Assembly (NCBI RefSeq): GCF_900103815.1 | Contig: NZ_FNHZ01000001.1 | Coordinates: forward strand, 310,001-374,000 | DNA length: 64,000 bases | Source: Lachnospira pectinoschiza | Lineage (GTDB): Bacteria; Bacillota; Clostridia; Lachnospirales; Lachnospiraceae | Reading direction: 5' to 3' | Shown here: piece by piece, positions 33,522 through 43,225 of the stretch | Numbering within the stretch: position 1 is the stretch's first letter | How the letters are laid out: each line of letters opens with the position of its first letter | Translations under genes and position numbers: made by a program | Notes under the pieces: model-generated | Databases searched by the model: none | What the model saw: the letters and a program-made list of their open reading frames with translations, nothing else | What the model was told of the DNA's origin: nothing

Positions 33522-34249
33522 TGGGGCGGGGTTATTGGAAATTTATGATAGAGTGGTGCAAATTGCCGTTATAGATAGGGAGTTTTATCCCGGAGAGTGC
33601 GTTAAGCTTGCCAGAATTCAGGCTTTTGTGCCTGTGAGGGAGTTTACCTCTTGATTTAAGCACAAGAAATTTCTGGGACGCTGCTAGGAAATCTTTTAAA
33701 ATTGGCTATAACAATACATTCCACTAATATAAGGCACAGGATATTTTGTGAGTTTAAGAAGAACTTACGGATCCTGTGCCTTTATTGATTTAATCTAGAT
33801 AATAGAGCACAAGCTTTTTTAGGAGGCCTTTGATTCATAGTATTCTTGTGCCTTTTTGATAAGTTTGTGGGTCTTGTAGCCAAAATTGGGCTTGTAAAAA
33901 GTTGAGTGGCGATGTCGCATTTTCAAAAGTTAGTGCCTAAATAAATTGAAAAGTGATATATCGGGCACAAGAGAAAAATTAGAAATCAAAATTTTTTTTC
34001 AAGTCTTAAAGCTAGAGAAATTCTACGTTTATTAGTATAATTAATTTACTTTAAGCAAAGTTTTTCGTGACAAATGAAAAAAAGCATGTTACACTATCCA
34101 AGAAATTTTTACAAAAGAAGAAACCATGGTCAGGTAAATTTTTTACAAAAGAGAAAAAGATATTAGACAAAAGAAAACCAATACAAACAAAGGCAAAATT
34201 CATTGCCGATTAATCCCATCACTAAAGAAACTAAATAAGGAGATTCACT
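33522..34249. repeat. Gene-free 728-base region with an array of long hairpins (left side of the nuclease gene)
   Basis: No credible ORF. Several inverted repeats share the core GCACAAG/CTTGTGC: 33626-33632 with 33660-33666; the perfect 12-bp pair AAGGCACAGGAT (33731) with ATCCTGTGCCTT (33771); GCACAAG (33807) with CTTGTGC (33845); and a weak GTGCC/GGCAC pair at 33933/33964. Loops are 26-31 bases and differ in sequence. Closing arms are often followed by CTTTWTTGAT. Near 34106 and 34140 a direct repeat TTTTTACAAAAGA occurs. Similar units lie at 35039-35553. Confidence 0.75.
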
Positions 34250-35038
34250 ATGGATGAATTACTAATGATGCTAGAGGCTAGATTAGCAAACTTAAACTGC
34301 GCATTAAGGTTGGCAAAGAAAGATCAAGATTTTCCCGAGGGTTCACTCAGAGTTTCAACAAGTAACAAAAGAGTTAGATATTATTGGATGAATCAAAAGG
34401 CCTCCGATTTAGGTGAGTACATCAAGAAAGATAACCACCAATTTGCTAGAGAACTAGCCCAGAAAAGTTACAATAGAAAATTTATAAAAATGGCAGAATC
34501 TGAAATCCTTTATCTACAAAGTGTAATCACACATTTATCAAAAAACAATTCTGATATGTCCTATGACAAATTATCCCTTACTAGAAAAAATCTAGTAAAT
34601 CCCTACATTTTACCAGACAATATTTATGCTAAAAACTGGCAGGAAGAAAGTTATAAAACAAGTAATTACTTGCCGGAATGCAAGGTTTATTCAACAAAAA
34701 GAGGAGAAATGGTACGTTCTAAATCCGAAGCAATAATTGCTGATATTCTTTATGAATTGAAAATTCCATACAAGTACGAAAAGGCTTTAGTCCTTAAAAA
34801 TGGAACAATCAAATTTCCAGATTTCACTGTGTTAAATAAAAAGACAAGACAAGAAGTTTACATTGAGCATTTTGGCTTGTTAGACGATGAGCTGTATTTA
34901 AGCAGCAATCTTTTAAAGCTTGATGAGTACAGAAACAATGGAATTTATTTAGGTAAGAATTTGCTATTCACTTACGAAACAGAGGATAGCCCGCTAGATA
35001 TAAAAGGGATAAGAAAGATGTTCAGGGAATTACTATAG
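34250..35038 (+). CDS. PD-(D/E)XK nuclease-like protein of unknown role
   Basis: A 262-residue protein. The N-terminal 120 residues are helical and basic. The C-terminal part fits a PD-(D/E)XK fold: RSKSEAIIADIL (helix with Glu), YEKALVL, FPDFTVL (catalytic Asp) and EVYIEHFGLLDD (Glu, with His instead of Lys two residues later). The motif RSKSE...PDF...EHFG resembles small nuclease-like proteins scattered in clostridia. It stands alone between two gene-free hairpin-rich stretches, with a good ribosome binding site (AAGGAG). The function is unknown; nucleic-acid cleavage is inferred only from fold. Confidence 0.65.
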   Translation: MDELLMMLEARLANLNCALRLAKKDQDFPEGSLRVSTSNKRVRYYWMNQKASDLGEYIKKDNHQFARELAQKSYNRKFIKMAESEILYLQSVITHLSKNNSDMSYDKLSLTRKNLVNPYILPDNIYAKNWQEESYKTSNYLPECKVYSTKRGEMVRSKSEAIIADILYELKIPYKYEKALVLKNGTIKFPDFTVLNKKTRQEVYIEHFGLLDDELYLSSNLLKLDEYRNNGIYLGKNLLFTYETEDSPLDIKGIRKMFRELL

Positions 35039-35553
35039 TCTATAGGGATTAGTTGGAATGAAGAAGAAACAAAAGAGAAAAAGTTAATAAATAGTTGGGA
35101 AAAGCATCTTGTGTGCCTGTTATGATATGTATTTTAAATCTAGGGCACACGCTTTTTCCTATCTTTTAGGAAAATAATAAGGATTTGTGGCTAGAAGAAG
35201 AGATTAAGAACAGTATAGTCACAAGAAATCAAATAGTACTTTACGGGAATTAGTAATCCTGTGCCTTTTCTAAGGGCTAGCGGAAATTAAAGCACAAGCT
35301 TTAAAAGCTAGAATTGTGTAATTGGAGATTTTGTTGGCTATAACATAGGAATCTAAGTAATAAAGTCAAAAAGAAGCAAGTTGGAAGCAGCCGTGAGTTG
35401 CAGATTCCTCCGGATCCTGTGCCTTTATCGATAGATTTTAAAGCAAGCAGGCACAAACCCCAGAAATTTTACATAGATTTTACATAGACCACCCCTTTTT
35501 GTTTACAGAAGAGAATTAAAATCAAATCGTAGAAAGAAAAAGAGGTAGTTTAT
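35039..35553. repeat. Gene-free 515-base region with an array of long hairpins (right side of the nuclease gene)
   Basis: No ORF. The first hairpin (35098-35158: GGAAAAGC plus GTGTGCC pairing with GGCACAC plus GCTTTTTCC) is probably the nuclease terminator. Others: TTGTGGCT (35185) with AGTCACAA (35218); TCCTGTGCC (35257) with AGCACAAG (35291); AGGAATCT (35347) with AGATTCCT (35402); and ATCCTGTGCC (35414) with GGCACAAA (35450). GGATCCTGTGCCTTTAT and GGCTATAACA also occur in the left array, showing both sides derive from one repeat family. Confidence 0.75.
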
Positions 35554-37344
35554 ATGGATATTTTTGGAGTATTAACTATGATTGGTGGCCTCGCTCTTTT
35601 CCTTTACGGAATGAATACAATGGGCGATGGTCTTGTGATGCTTTCAGGAGGAAAGCTAGAAAAGATACTAGAGAAGTTAACTAAAAAGAGAATTATGGCA
35701 CTTTTACTCGGTGCTTTTGTTACAGCAGTTATACAGTCATCATCAGCAACAACAGTAATGGTAGTAGGTTTTGTAAACTCAGGAATCATGAAGCTTACAC
35801 AGGCCGTTGGAATCATTATGGGTGCTAATATCGGCACAACAATCACATCTTGGATTTTATCATTAACAGGAATTAGTGGTGGAAATGTATTTATTAACTT
35901 GCTTAAGCCAAGTTCTTTTTCACCAATACTTGCAGCCATTGGTATAATTTGTGTAATGACTAGCAAGAATGGTGAAAAGAAAAAGATTGTTGGAAATATT
36001 CTACTTGGATTTGCAGTATTAATGTTTGGTATGGAAACCATGAGTGGAGCAGTAGAGCCACTTAAGGATAACGAAGCATTTACAGGAATGTTAACTGCAT
36101 TTTCAAATCCATTACTTGGAATGGTAGCAGGTGCAGTACTTACAGCAGTAATTCAGAGTTCATCAGCATCCGTAGGTATTTTACAGGCCCTTTGTATGAG
36201 TGGTGCAGTAACTTACGGAACAGCACTTCCAATTATTATGGGACAGAACATAGGAACTTGCGTAACTGCTTTGATTTCAGCTATCGGAGCAAGTAAGAAT
36301 GCTAAGAGAGCTGCATTTATTCATCTATACTTTAACTTAATTGGAACAATTATTTTCATGATTTGCTTCTATTCAATTAATAGTGTGATGCATTTTACAT
36401 TCCTTACAGATTCTGCAGGAGCAGCTGGAATTGCAGTAATTCACAGTTTATTTAACATAGGATGCGCAGTGGTATTATTCCCATTTGCAAATCAGCTTGT
36501 AAAGCTCGCTTCATTTACAGTTAGAAATCATAAGGATACTGAATTTGAGTCCGACAGACCAGCAGAGCTTGCAGCCCTTGATGAGCGTTTCCTTGATACA
36601 CCTTCTTATGCAATTAGACTTTGTAAGAAGGCAGTTGTAAAAATGTCAGAACTCACTAACGAAGCTATTCTTTCAGCTCTCGACCTTCAGGCTAAATATT
36701 CAGAGGAAAAGGTTGAAGAAGTAATAAAGCTTGAGCAGTTAGTGGATGAATTTGAAGATAAGATTGGAACTTATTTAGTTAAGTTAGCAAGCAAGGATTT
36801 AGGTAAAGACGATAGCCATGAGTTATCAATTTTACTACATTCTATCAGTGATTTTGAAAGAATGTCAGATCATGCAATCAATATCGCCGAGTCCTTTAAA
36901 AAGAAGAATGATGAAAATATAGACTTCTCCTTCAAGGCTACTGAGGAATTAAAGTTCTTAGGCGTTGCAGTTAAGAATATTATGAAATTGACATTAACAA
37001 CATTTAAATCTAGAGATACAAAGATTGCAGTAAATGTTGAGCCACTTGAAGAGGTCATTGACGATCTTGTAATGGAAATGAAGCAAAGACATATTGATAG
37101 ATTAAAGCGCGGTGAGTGCTCAATGGAGGCAGGTATTTTACTAGAAGATATTTTGACAAATTATGAAAGAGTATCAGACCATTGCTCTAATGTAGCGGCA
37201 GCCCTAATTGAAATCGAATCTGATGAGCTTGATATGCACGAATATGTGGATGTTAAGGTAAAGGGTAGCGACCCATACTTTAGAAAAGAGTATATTAGAC
37301 TAAAGCAAATCTACATGTTACCTGAATTAGACGAGGTTAGCTAA
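35554..37344 (+). CDS. Na/Pi-cotransporter family protein with a PhoU-like tail
   Basis: A 596-residue membrane protein of the NptA/YjbB family. The duplicated transport motif QSSSATTVMVVGF (about residue 62) and QSSSASVGILQAL (about 208) marks the two inverted halves. From about residue 345 there is a cytoplasmic PhoU-like helical domain with SDFERMSDHAINIAE and NYERVSDHCSNVAA, the repeated E/D-rich metal-binding motifs. It imports phosphate or a related anion with Na+. The end is marked by a bidirectional terminator. Confidence 0.9.
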   Translation: MDIFGVLTMIGGLALFLYGMNTMGDGLVMLSGGKLEKILEKLTKKRIMALLLGAFVTAVIQSSSATTVMVVGFVNSGIMKLTQAVGIIMGANIGTTITSWILSLTGISGGNVFINLLKPSSFSPILAAIGIICVMTSKNGEKKKIVGNILLGFAVLMFGMETMSGAVEPLKDNEAFTGMLTAFSNPLLGMVAGAVLTAVIQSSSASVGILQALCMSGAVTYGTALPIIMGQNIGTCVTALISAIGASKNAKRAAFIHLYFNLIGTIIFMICFYSINSVMHFTFLTDSAGAAGIAVIHSLFNIGCAVVLFPFANQLVKLASFTVRNHKDTEFESDRPAELAALDERFLDTPSYAIRLCKKAVVKMSELTNEAILSALDLQAKYSEEKVEEVIKLEQLVDEFEDKIGTYLVKLASKDLGKDDSHELSILLHSISDFERMSDHAINIAESFKKKNDENIDFSFKATEELKFLGVAVKNIMKLTLTTFKSRDTKIAVNVEPLEEVIDDLVMEMKQRHIDRLKRGECSMEAGILLEDILTNYERVSDHCSNVAAALIEIESDELDMHEYVDVKVKGSDPYFRKEYIRLKQIYMLPELDEVS

Positions 37345-37401
37345 AATTCATTATAAGTAGATTGCGACAAAACTTAAGCTTACAAGTAATTAACCATAAA
37401 G

Positions 37402-37460
37402 AAAAGTGCTATGGAAAGTGATGGGCAAGGCCTTTATAATCACTATCTATAGCACTTTTT
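37402..37460. terminator. Bidirectional terminator between convergent genes
   Basis: AAAAGTGCTAT pairs with ATAGCACTTTTT, with an extended inner stem (AGTGAT/ATCACT). It serves the Na/Pi gene on the plus strand and the response regulator operon on the minus strand. Confidence 0.85.
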
Positions 37461-37499
37461 ACATGTCTTATTTTTACAATTAAATACAATAAATCTTAT

Positions 37500-38195
37500 T
37501 TAGATATTCTTCAAATAAAAAATAGCAAGCTGGGTTCTATCCCTTAAGTCTAATTTTTCTAAAATTGTGGAGAGATAATTTCTAACTGTTCCCTCTGATA
37601 AGAAAAGTTTGCCAGCAATTTCTTTGTTTGAATAACCATCAGCAACTAATTGAATAACAGCAAATTCCTTATCAGTAATATCTGCGGCGGCATAGTCAAA
37701 GCTAGGGAGAGTAGCAGTTGCTGAACTTGTGGCATTATTAGCCCCAAGGCTAGAGGAATCATTTTCAGAGTTAGTCCCAACCTGCATTAGCTTTGGCAAC
37801 TTATTTATAATAGTTCCCCCAAAGACGCTTTGGCCATTTATGGCAGCAGTGAGAGCAGTGTCTAATGCCTTGTAGTCCTGCTTTAAAAGATAGCCGCGAA
37901 CCCCAAGTTTTAAGGCCTCGATAATATATTCGTCATCTGAAAATGTAGTTAAAAATAGGATAGTTGCCTCAGGGTGCTTCCCTAGAATTTCCCTTGCAGC
38001 TTCTAATCCATTCATGCCCTCCATTCTAATATCCATTAAAAGTAAGTCAGGTCGTAGCTCTTCGTAAAGTTTAATAGCTTCTAATCCGCTATGTCCTTTT
38101 CCTACAATTTTAAATTCTTCCTTGCTTGAAATAATCATTTCAAGGGACATGGTAATAAGTTCGTCATCATCAATTAGTAAAATAGATTTTTGCAT
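37500..38195 (-). CDS. NarL/LuxR-family response regulator
   Basis: A 231-residue protein: receiver domain (residues 1-120) with phospho-acceptor Asp in DLLLMDIRMEGMNG and Lys in LLKQDYK. An unusual Ser/Ala/Thr-rich linker (about 140-165) follows, then a LuxR-type HTH (FAVIQLVADGYSNKEIAGKLFLSEGTVRNYLS). It is the last gene of a minus-strand operon with its histidine kinase and an ABC-2 exporter, the typical arrangement for drug or lantibiotic response systems. Confidence 0.9.
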   Translation of the reverse strand: MQKSILLIDDDELITMSLEMIISSKEEFKIVGKGHSGLEAIKLYEELRPDLLLMDIRMEGMNGLEAAREILGKHPEATILFLTTFSDDEYIIEALKLGVRGYLLKQDYKALDTALTAAINGQSVFGGTIINKLPKLMQVGTNSENDSSSLGANNATSSATATLPSFDYAAADITDKEFAVIQLVADGYSNKEIAGKLFLSEGTVRNYLSTILEKLDLRDRTQLAIFYLKNI

Positions 38196-38210
38196 TTTTC
38201 TACCTCGTTA

Positions 38211-39206
38211 TTAAAAATTCAACCTAGCAAAGATTGTAAAGCCATCATTGCAGTAAAAGTAAGCATCGCCGTTGCAGGCGTTAGCTCTCTGTCTTATATT
38301 TTCAAGTCCAATTCCTTCAAAAATTCCAGACTGAATCATCTTCTTAATATCAGAATCTAGTTCTCCGTTATCAGAAATTGTAAGAGTACAAAAGTTTCTG
38401 TTTTGGTGCAAAATAATTGAAACCTTGTCACCCTTGCTGTGCTTAATTATATTTGTAACTCCTTCTTTTAAGATTCCAATAAGGCTAAACTTAACTTCCT
38501 TTGGTAAATTATTTTCAAAATCTAATTCTGTAGAAACCTGAAAATCAGTGAGTTCCTTTATAATGTCGTCAAAATTTTTTGCAAGATCAATAGAGTCATC
38601 TCTAAGGTCATGGACAGAATTTCGCATTTTTTCCATGGATTCATCTAAAGTGTTTGATAGCATCTCTAGCTGGGGCATTATATTTTCATCAGAATTCATA
38701 GTCTTAATGGCGCCTAGCAGTAGAATGGCGCGACTAAGCATGTGGCCTACATTATCGTGGATTTCCCTAGCAATTCGGTTACGCTCGTTTAGGGTAGCAA
38801 GGTGAATTTGCTGGTCCTGTTCAAGCACTAAATGCTTATTTTTATTTTTAAGTAAACTCTCGATTTCCACACTATCATCACGAGTTTTGTAGAGCTTTTG
38901 TTTATAAGTTATGACTTCTTCGTAAAGAATTGTGGAAACATAGGTAAAAATTAAAGACAATAAGAGGAAGGCCAAGTATATAGGAAAATTTGTCGGCTTC
39001 CTTATAATTAGAAAAATTAGGCAAACTACGAAAGGCACAAAGATAAGTGCATCTGCTAGTTTCCTTTTTGGAATTAAGATAGTGATTTCTAAGAATAAAA
39101 ATGTGCAAATTGACACTACGACTGAACTTGTCGTAATGTCATTTGCATTTATTAATATGATCAGCATGATTGCTGCAACTAGTCTAATAAAAACATCAGT
39201 AAGCAT
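38211..39206 (-). CDS. NarX/DesK-type sensor histidine kinase
   Basis: A 331-residue membrane kinase. The first about 110 residues form four or five TM helices without a large external domain, suggesting it senses the membrane. HisKA_3 motif NRIAREIHDNVGHMLS carries the phospho-His, and the ATPase part has ISDNGELD and GIGLENIRQRA. It overlaps the upstream permease gene by 11 bases and is followed 15 bases later by its response regulator. Confidence 0.9.
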   Translation of the reverse strand: MLTDVFIRLVAAIMLIILINANDITTSSVVVSICTFLFLEITILIPKRKLADALIFVPFVVCLIFLIIRKPTNFPIYLAFLLLSLIFTYVSTILYEEVITYKQKLYKTRDDSVEIESLLKNKNKHLVLEQDQQIHLATLNERNRIAREIHDNVGHMLSRAILLLGAIKTMNSDENIMPQLEMLSNTLDESMEKMRNSVHDLRDDSIDLAKNFDDIIKELTDFQVSTELDFENNLPKEVKFSLIGILKEGVTNIIKHSKGDKVSIILHQNRNFCTLTISDNGELDSDIKKMIQSGIFEGIGLENIRQRANACNGDAYFYCNDGFTIFARLNF

Positions 39207-40383
39207 ATTGCTCCTTCTTTTTGTTAATAATAATTCCTGCTACAAAGAATATTATTGCATAAACTAATTGAATAAGCAAACACTCTATAAAATGTGAACT
39301 AATAACATTTGAAGCACTATGATGCTCGATATATTTGCAACAATCAACAAACCAATAAACAGGTAGAAGCTGTGAAAACTTAACCACTGATTCTGACATG
39401 AATTCTGAAGGAACAAACACTCCACAAAGGAAACTCATTGAGAGAACAATCATGTTGGAAATCATATTTATAAGGTTTGTATTTGAAGTGATAGAGCATA
39501 TAAAGTAAGCAATTCCAAGGCCAAGTAGCATTAAGAAAAATTCATTAATTCCATAGAAGAAAAGCATATGAAAATCTGGCTGATTTCTTCCAAGAATAGC
39601 AGAATAGATAAAGAAAAATACAGTAATAACAAAGCCTATAACTAAAACTGCAAGAATTAATTCCTTGTTACGCCTAGCAAAAGATGTACCACTAATGCTA
39701 ATTCTATCCCTTGAGTCTTTATTTTTCAAAAATCCTAGAACAGAAGCGATGCAAACCGTAAGAATCATAAGGCAGGAATAGGCGCTAAATATGAAGGAGC
39801 TTGAAATAGATGCATTGTTAATAGTTGATTTATAGTCATTGTTTGAGTAAATCTTAGTTTCTACAATGTCTGTTTTTTTAACTTGCTCTAGGGAGATGCT
39901 AATGGCCTCCTCCTCACTATATCCACAATCTAGGTAAGTTTTGATGTCTGATAAAAATGTATTTATTTTCTGACTTATTAAATAACCACTAGCTGAATTT
40001 GTGGAAGCAAGGTATTGGATTGAATCTTTGTAATCTCCAGAGAGAAGTTTATTTTTAAAGCCTTCTGGAATAACAATTGCGTAGTCGTAAATTTCAAAAC
40101 GAACGTTATCATTGATTGCTTGGTAATCTAGTTCATTATTGCTTAAATTTAATTTTGTAATATTTTGACTAGAATCTAGATAGCTAATTAAAGCTTCACT
40201 GATGTCGCTTTTATCCAAATCTACCACTGCCACATTAAGGCTTGTATCCTTGTAAATGTCAGCATTATAGTTAGTTGAAAAATTGGCTCTTACAACTGTG
40301 AATATAGCAAATATTAAAAAGTATATAATTATTGTTGATAGAAAGCTCCTTAATGATAGAAGCGTAGCCTTAAAGACTGTCAT
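39196..40383 (-). CDS. ABC-2 type transporter permease
   Basis: A 395-residue protein with an N-terminal TM helix, a large external loop (about residues 40-190) and a C-terminal block of five or six TM helices, the layout of ABC-2 permeases of the YhgE/DrrB-like group. It overlaps the second permease gene (40370-41515) and the kinase gene, so all five proteins are coupled. Together with the ATPase it probably exports a lipid-like, drug or peptide substrate. Confidence 0.82.
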   Translation of the reverse strand: MTVFKATLLSLRSFLSTIIIYFLIFAIFTVVRANFSTNYNADIYKDTSLNVAVVDLDKSDISEALISYLDSSQNITKLNLSNNELDYQAINDNVRFEIYDYAIVIPEGFKNKLLSGDYKDSIQYLASTNSASGYLISQKINTFLSDIKTYLDCGYSEEEAISISLEQVKKTDIVETKIYSNNDYKSTINNASISSSFIFSAYSCLMILTVCIASVLGFLKNKDSRDRISISGTSFARRNKELILAVLVIGFVITVFFFIYSAILGRNQPDFHMLFFYGINEFFLMLLGLGIAYFICSITSNTNLINMISNMIVLSMSFLCGVFVPSEFMSESVVKFSQLLPVYWFVDCCKYIEHHSASNVISSHFIECLLIQLVYAIIFFVAGIIINKKKEQYAY

Positions 40384-41515
40384 AATTTCTCCTCCTTAAA
40401 ATTAGAACACTAATAATTAGGCAAATGGCAATCATAAGCACCATTATTCCTAAATCCTGATAGTAGGCAGAAGTTTTGCCATAACAAGCTAGCTGATATA
40501 GGCTATCTGTGAAAACTGTGGCAGGATTGATTTTATTTAAAATTGGGCAGAAATTTTTTATAATCTGCTGGATGCCACCCATCATAAGTCCTGAAAAGAA
40601 GGAGCAAGTCATGGTAAAGGCAAGTGGTACCATGGAGAGGGCCATTTCATTTTTAAAGATAGAGCCAATCAAGGTACCAATTGAGATTCCAAGGGCACTA
40701 GCAAGGCTAGTAATGGCAATGACCATGTAAATTGGTGCGCCCCAGTGAAGGCCTAGGCAATACTCTACATAGCAGATAACAACTGTGTTTGATATGGACT
40801 GAAGTAGAGTACCTGCAAGGATTCCTGCAAAAATCGCCTTTAGCTTATGACCTGGTGCCATCTCAAATCTTTTGCCACATTCAGAAAGGTTGGCACATAG
40901 GCTAGTCATCATGGCTGTACTTACCCAAGATGAGAAAAGTGAGGACATGGCAAGTAGGGCATAGAAAAATTGCATATACTGTGATACCCCGGATTTAAAG
41001 TCGTATTTTTTCAAAAAGCTCATATTGGAATTTATACTAGCAATAAGAGCGTCAATTGCTTCTGGCTTCTCTGATAAAATTTTTTCAAAACTTGCTTGAT
41101 AGTTTTGATAACTTTTTACTATCTGAGAAAGACTAGTGGAGATAAGACCATTTTCAGTAACAATGACTTCAATGCTGTCATCATGCTCATAATAAATTCC
41201 TTCAATGTCTTTTTTATTCAAAGCATCACTAGCAGCTTCTAAGCTATCAAAGCTAGTGACCTCAAGGATTTTACCGTGATCTTTTGTCTCTTTTGAAAGC
41301 TCCTTTATAACGGATAAAAAGTTACTATTTATACCATCACCAGCCACATAGGCAACCTCAATAGTGTCTAAACGGTTGGGGTCATCCTTAATCATGTTGC
41401 CAAAGCCAAGATAAAAGGCGCTTGCAAGGACTAATGGAAAGAGAAAGTTCCAGCCCACAATCCATGGCATTCTAATTAATTGCTTTATCTTATAGGAAAA
41501 TATTCTTAAAAACAT
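40370..41515 (-). CDS. ABC-2 type transporter permease
   Basis: A 381-residue paralog-like permease: one N-terminal TM helix, an external domain (about residues 38-165) and five to six TM helices after residue 180. GSIFKNEMALSMVPLAFTM is typical of the ABC-2 core. It overlaps the ATPase gene by one base and the other permease gene by 14, so they form a heteromeric exporter. Confidence 0.82.
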   Translation of the reverse strand: MFLRIFSYKIKQLIRMPWIVGWNFLFPLVLASAFYLGFGNMIKDDPNRLDTIEVAYVAGDGINSNFLSVIKELSKETKDHGKILEVTSFDSLEAASDALNKKDIEGIYYEHDDSIEVIVTENGLISTSLSQIVKSYQNYQASFEKILSEKPEAIDALIASINSNMSFLKKYDFKSGVSQYMQFFYALLAMSSLFSSWVSTAMMTSLCANLSECGKRFEMAPGHKLKAIFAGILAGTLLQSISNTVVICYVEYCLGLHWGAPIYMVIAITSLASALGISIGTLIGSIFKNEMALSMVPLAFTMTCSFFSGLMMGGIQQIIKNFCPILNKINPATVFTDSLYQLACYGKTSAYYQDLGIMVLMIAICLIISVLILRRRNYDSL

Positions 41516-42456
41516 TAATCACGCAACTCCTTTCCAGTAATTTCTAGGAAGACATCATTAAGTGTAGGTAGCTTAGTTTGTACATGACCGAATGGTAGAT
41601 TTTTTTCATTAAAATATTCAAGTACATGTACAAGATTATGTTCGCCCCCATCTAGGCTAATAACAAGCTCGCCCTCGCTATACTTAGCGTCATAGACATG
41701 GTTGATGCCCTTAATATCCTTAATTATATCCTCATTTATGGCAGGCATTCCTATGCAAATGCTTTCGCGAATCTTTAAGGAATTCTTTAAATCATTTGCT
41801 GTGCCCTCGGCTACCTTCTTGCCGTGATCCATAATGATGATGCGGCTACAGATTTCCTCAACCTCCTCCATGTAATGAGAAGTATAAATAATAGAAGCTC
41901 CGGCTCTATTCATTTCTTTAATACCCTCAAGGATTGCATTTCTACTTTGAGGATCAACAGCAACAGTAGGCTCATCAAAGATAATTAAGCTTGGCTTATG
42001 GGCGATGCCACAAGCGATGTTAAGTCTACGAACTAAACCACCAGATAATTTTTTAGGCTTATATTTTTTGTAGTCGCTAAGTCCTGTAAATTCAAGAGCT
42101 TCCTCAACATAACGGCGGCGTTTATTTTTATCTTTAATGTAGAGCCCACAGAAGAAATCTACATTTTCATATACATTCAAAGTATTCATAACTGCAACAT
42201 TTTGAGGAACTACGCCAATCTTTGACTTAATGTCGTAGGCCTTTGGGCTCATTTCTTTATCGAAAATCATAATCTCTCCCTTGTTAAAACTTAGAAGAGA
42301 TAAAATGCAGTTAATAGTTGTAGTTTTTCCAGAACCGTTAGGTCCTAAAAGTCCTAGAATTTCTCCCTTTTTTAGCTCAAGTGAGAAGTTGTCCACTGCG
42401 ATTTTTTCCTTGTATCGCTTAACTAAATTGTTAACTTTAACGATTGAATCACTCAT
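41515..42456 (-). CDS. ABC transporter ATPase (DrrA/CcmA type)
   Basis: A 313-residue ATPase: Walker A GPNGSGKTT, Q-loop VPQNVAV, signature LSGGLVRRL, Walker B IIFDEPTVAVDP and switch TSHYMEE. A C-terminal about 80-residue domain is typical of DrrA-like exporters. It is the first gene of the minus-strand operon (ATPase, two permeases, kinase, regulator). Confidence 0.9.
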   Translation of the reverse strand: MSDSIVKVNNLVKRYKEKIAVDNFSLELKKGEILGLLGPNGSGKTTTINCILSLLSFNKGEIMIFDKEMSPKAYDIKSKIGVVPQNVAVMNTLNVYENVDFFCGLYIKDKNKRRRYVEEALEFTGLSDYKKYKPKKLSGGLVRRLNIACGIAHKPSLIIFDEPTVAVDPQSRNAILEGIKEMNRAGASIIYTSHYMEEVEEICSRIIIMDHGKKVAEGTANDLKNSLKIRESICIGMPAINEDIIKDIKGINHVYDAKYSEGELVISLDGGEHNLVHVLEYFNEKNLPFGHVQTKLPTLNDVFLEITGKELRD

Positions 42457-42645
42457 AAATTTATCTCCTTAATAAACTCCCTTATTATTATCAATTTACC
42501 TAGCATTAACTTACACAAGTTTAAAAGCAATTTCGTAAATCTAAAATTATAATATTAAATTCCTGCTCTGGATACTAGTGATTGCAGTCATTTCCTGCAT
42601 GTGACAAATGTCATGTCTTTTTACATTTTCATAAAAATAAAAACT

Positions 42646-42674
42646 TTGTATTCTAATTATAGATATGGTAAACT
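42646..42674 (+). promoter_or_regulatory. Promoter of the ferritin gene
   Basis: TTGTAT (42646-42651) and TAAACT (42669-42674) are 17 bases apart. The decamer TACATTTTCA occurs just upstream at 42622-42631. Confidence 0.5.
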
Positions 42675-42724
42675 AGCAATAGATATACATGTGTCAAACA
42701 AATAAATAGCAAAGGAGACGGACT

Positions 42725-43225
42725 ATGAAACAGAATGTAGCAGATTTGCTTAATGCACAGGTAAATAAGGAGTTTTACTCTGCTTACCTGTATTTGGGAA
42801 TTTCTAAGTTTTTTACAAAGGCTAAATTATATGGCTTTGCCAACTGGTATAGAGTTCAGGCCACAGAAGAGCAGGAGCATGCCATGAAGATTTATGATTA
42901 TCTTCTAGATTCTAAGCAGGATGTGTGCCTTGAGGCCATAGATAAGGTGGATATTAAGATAGAAAGTGCCTTGGCTGCAGTAATTGAGGCGGATAAGCAC
43001 GAGCAGTACATTACCGCAGAGATTTGCAAGATTATGGATTTGGCTATTGCTGAAAATGATTACACAACTCAAAGCTTCCTCGATTGGTTTATAGAGGAGC
43101 AAAAGGAGGAAGAGGAGAATTCAAGAAAGATGATTTCAAGGGTTGAGGCCGTTGGCAGCGATAGAAGACTTCTCTATATGTTAGATAAGAAAATTGAACG
43201 CAGTGTAAGCAATCCCCCGCTTTAA
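42725..43225 (+). CDS. ftnA: Ferritin, with the C-terminal end supplied by a repeat element
   Basis: A 166-residue four-helix iron-storage protein. Ferroxidase residues are visible: Glu in NKEFYSAYLYLG, the E-x-x-H pair in ATEEQEHAMKIYDYL, Glu in AVIEADKHEQYITAEI, and the Glu/Gln block in WFIEEQKEEEENS. Family members usually end near LYMLDK; here the last nine residues (ERSVSNPPL) and the TAA stop come from the hairpin repeat starting at 43196. The tail after helix E is unlikely to break the fold. It stores iron, fitting the metal-uptake genes in the window. Confidence 0.92.
   Translation: MKQNVADLLNAQVNKEFYSAYLYLGISKFFTKAKLYGFANWYRVQATEEQEHAMKIYDYLLDSKQDVCLEAIDKVDIKIESALAAVIEADKHEQYITAEICKIMDLAIAENDYTTQSFLDWFIEEQKEEEENSRKMISRVEAVGSDRRLLYMLDKKIERSVSNPPL

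Noticed and set aside
33626-35456. CRISPR array
   Set aside because: The repeated units are inverted-repeat hairpins with irregular spacing and imperfect sequence, not direct repeats with uniform spacers; no cas genes.
42646-42725. Fur or DtxR box at the ferritin promoter
   Set aside because: No palindrome comparable to the one at 7108 was found in the ferritin leader.
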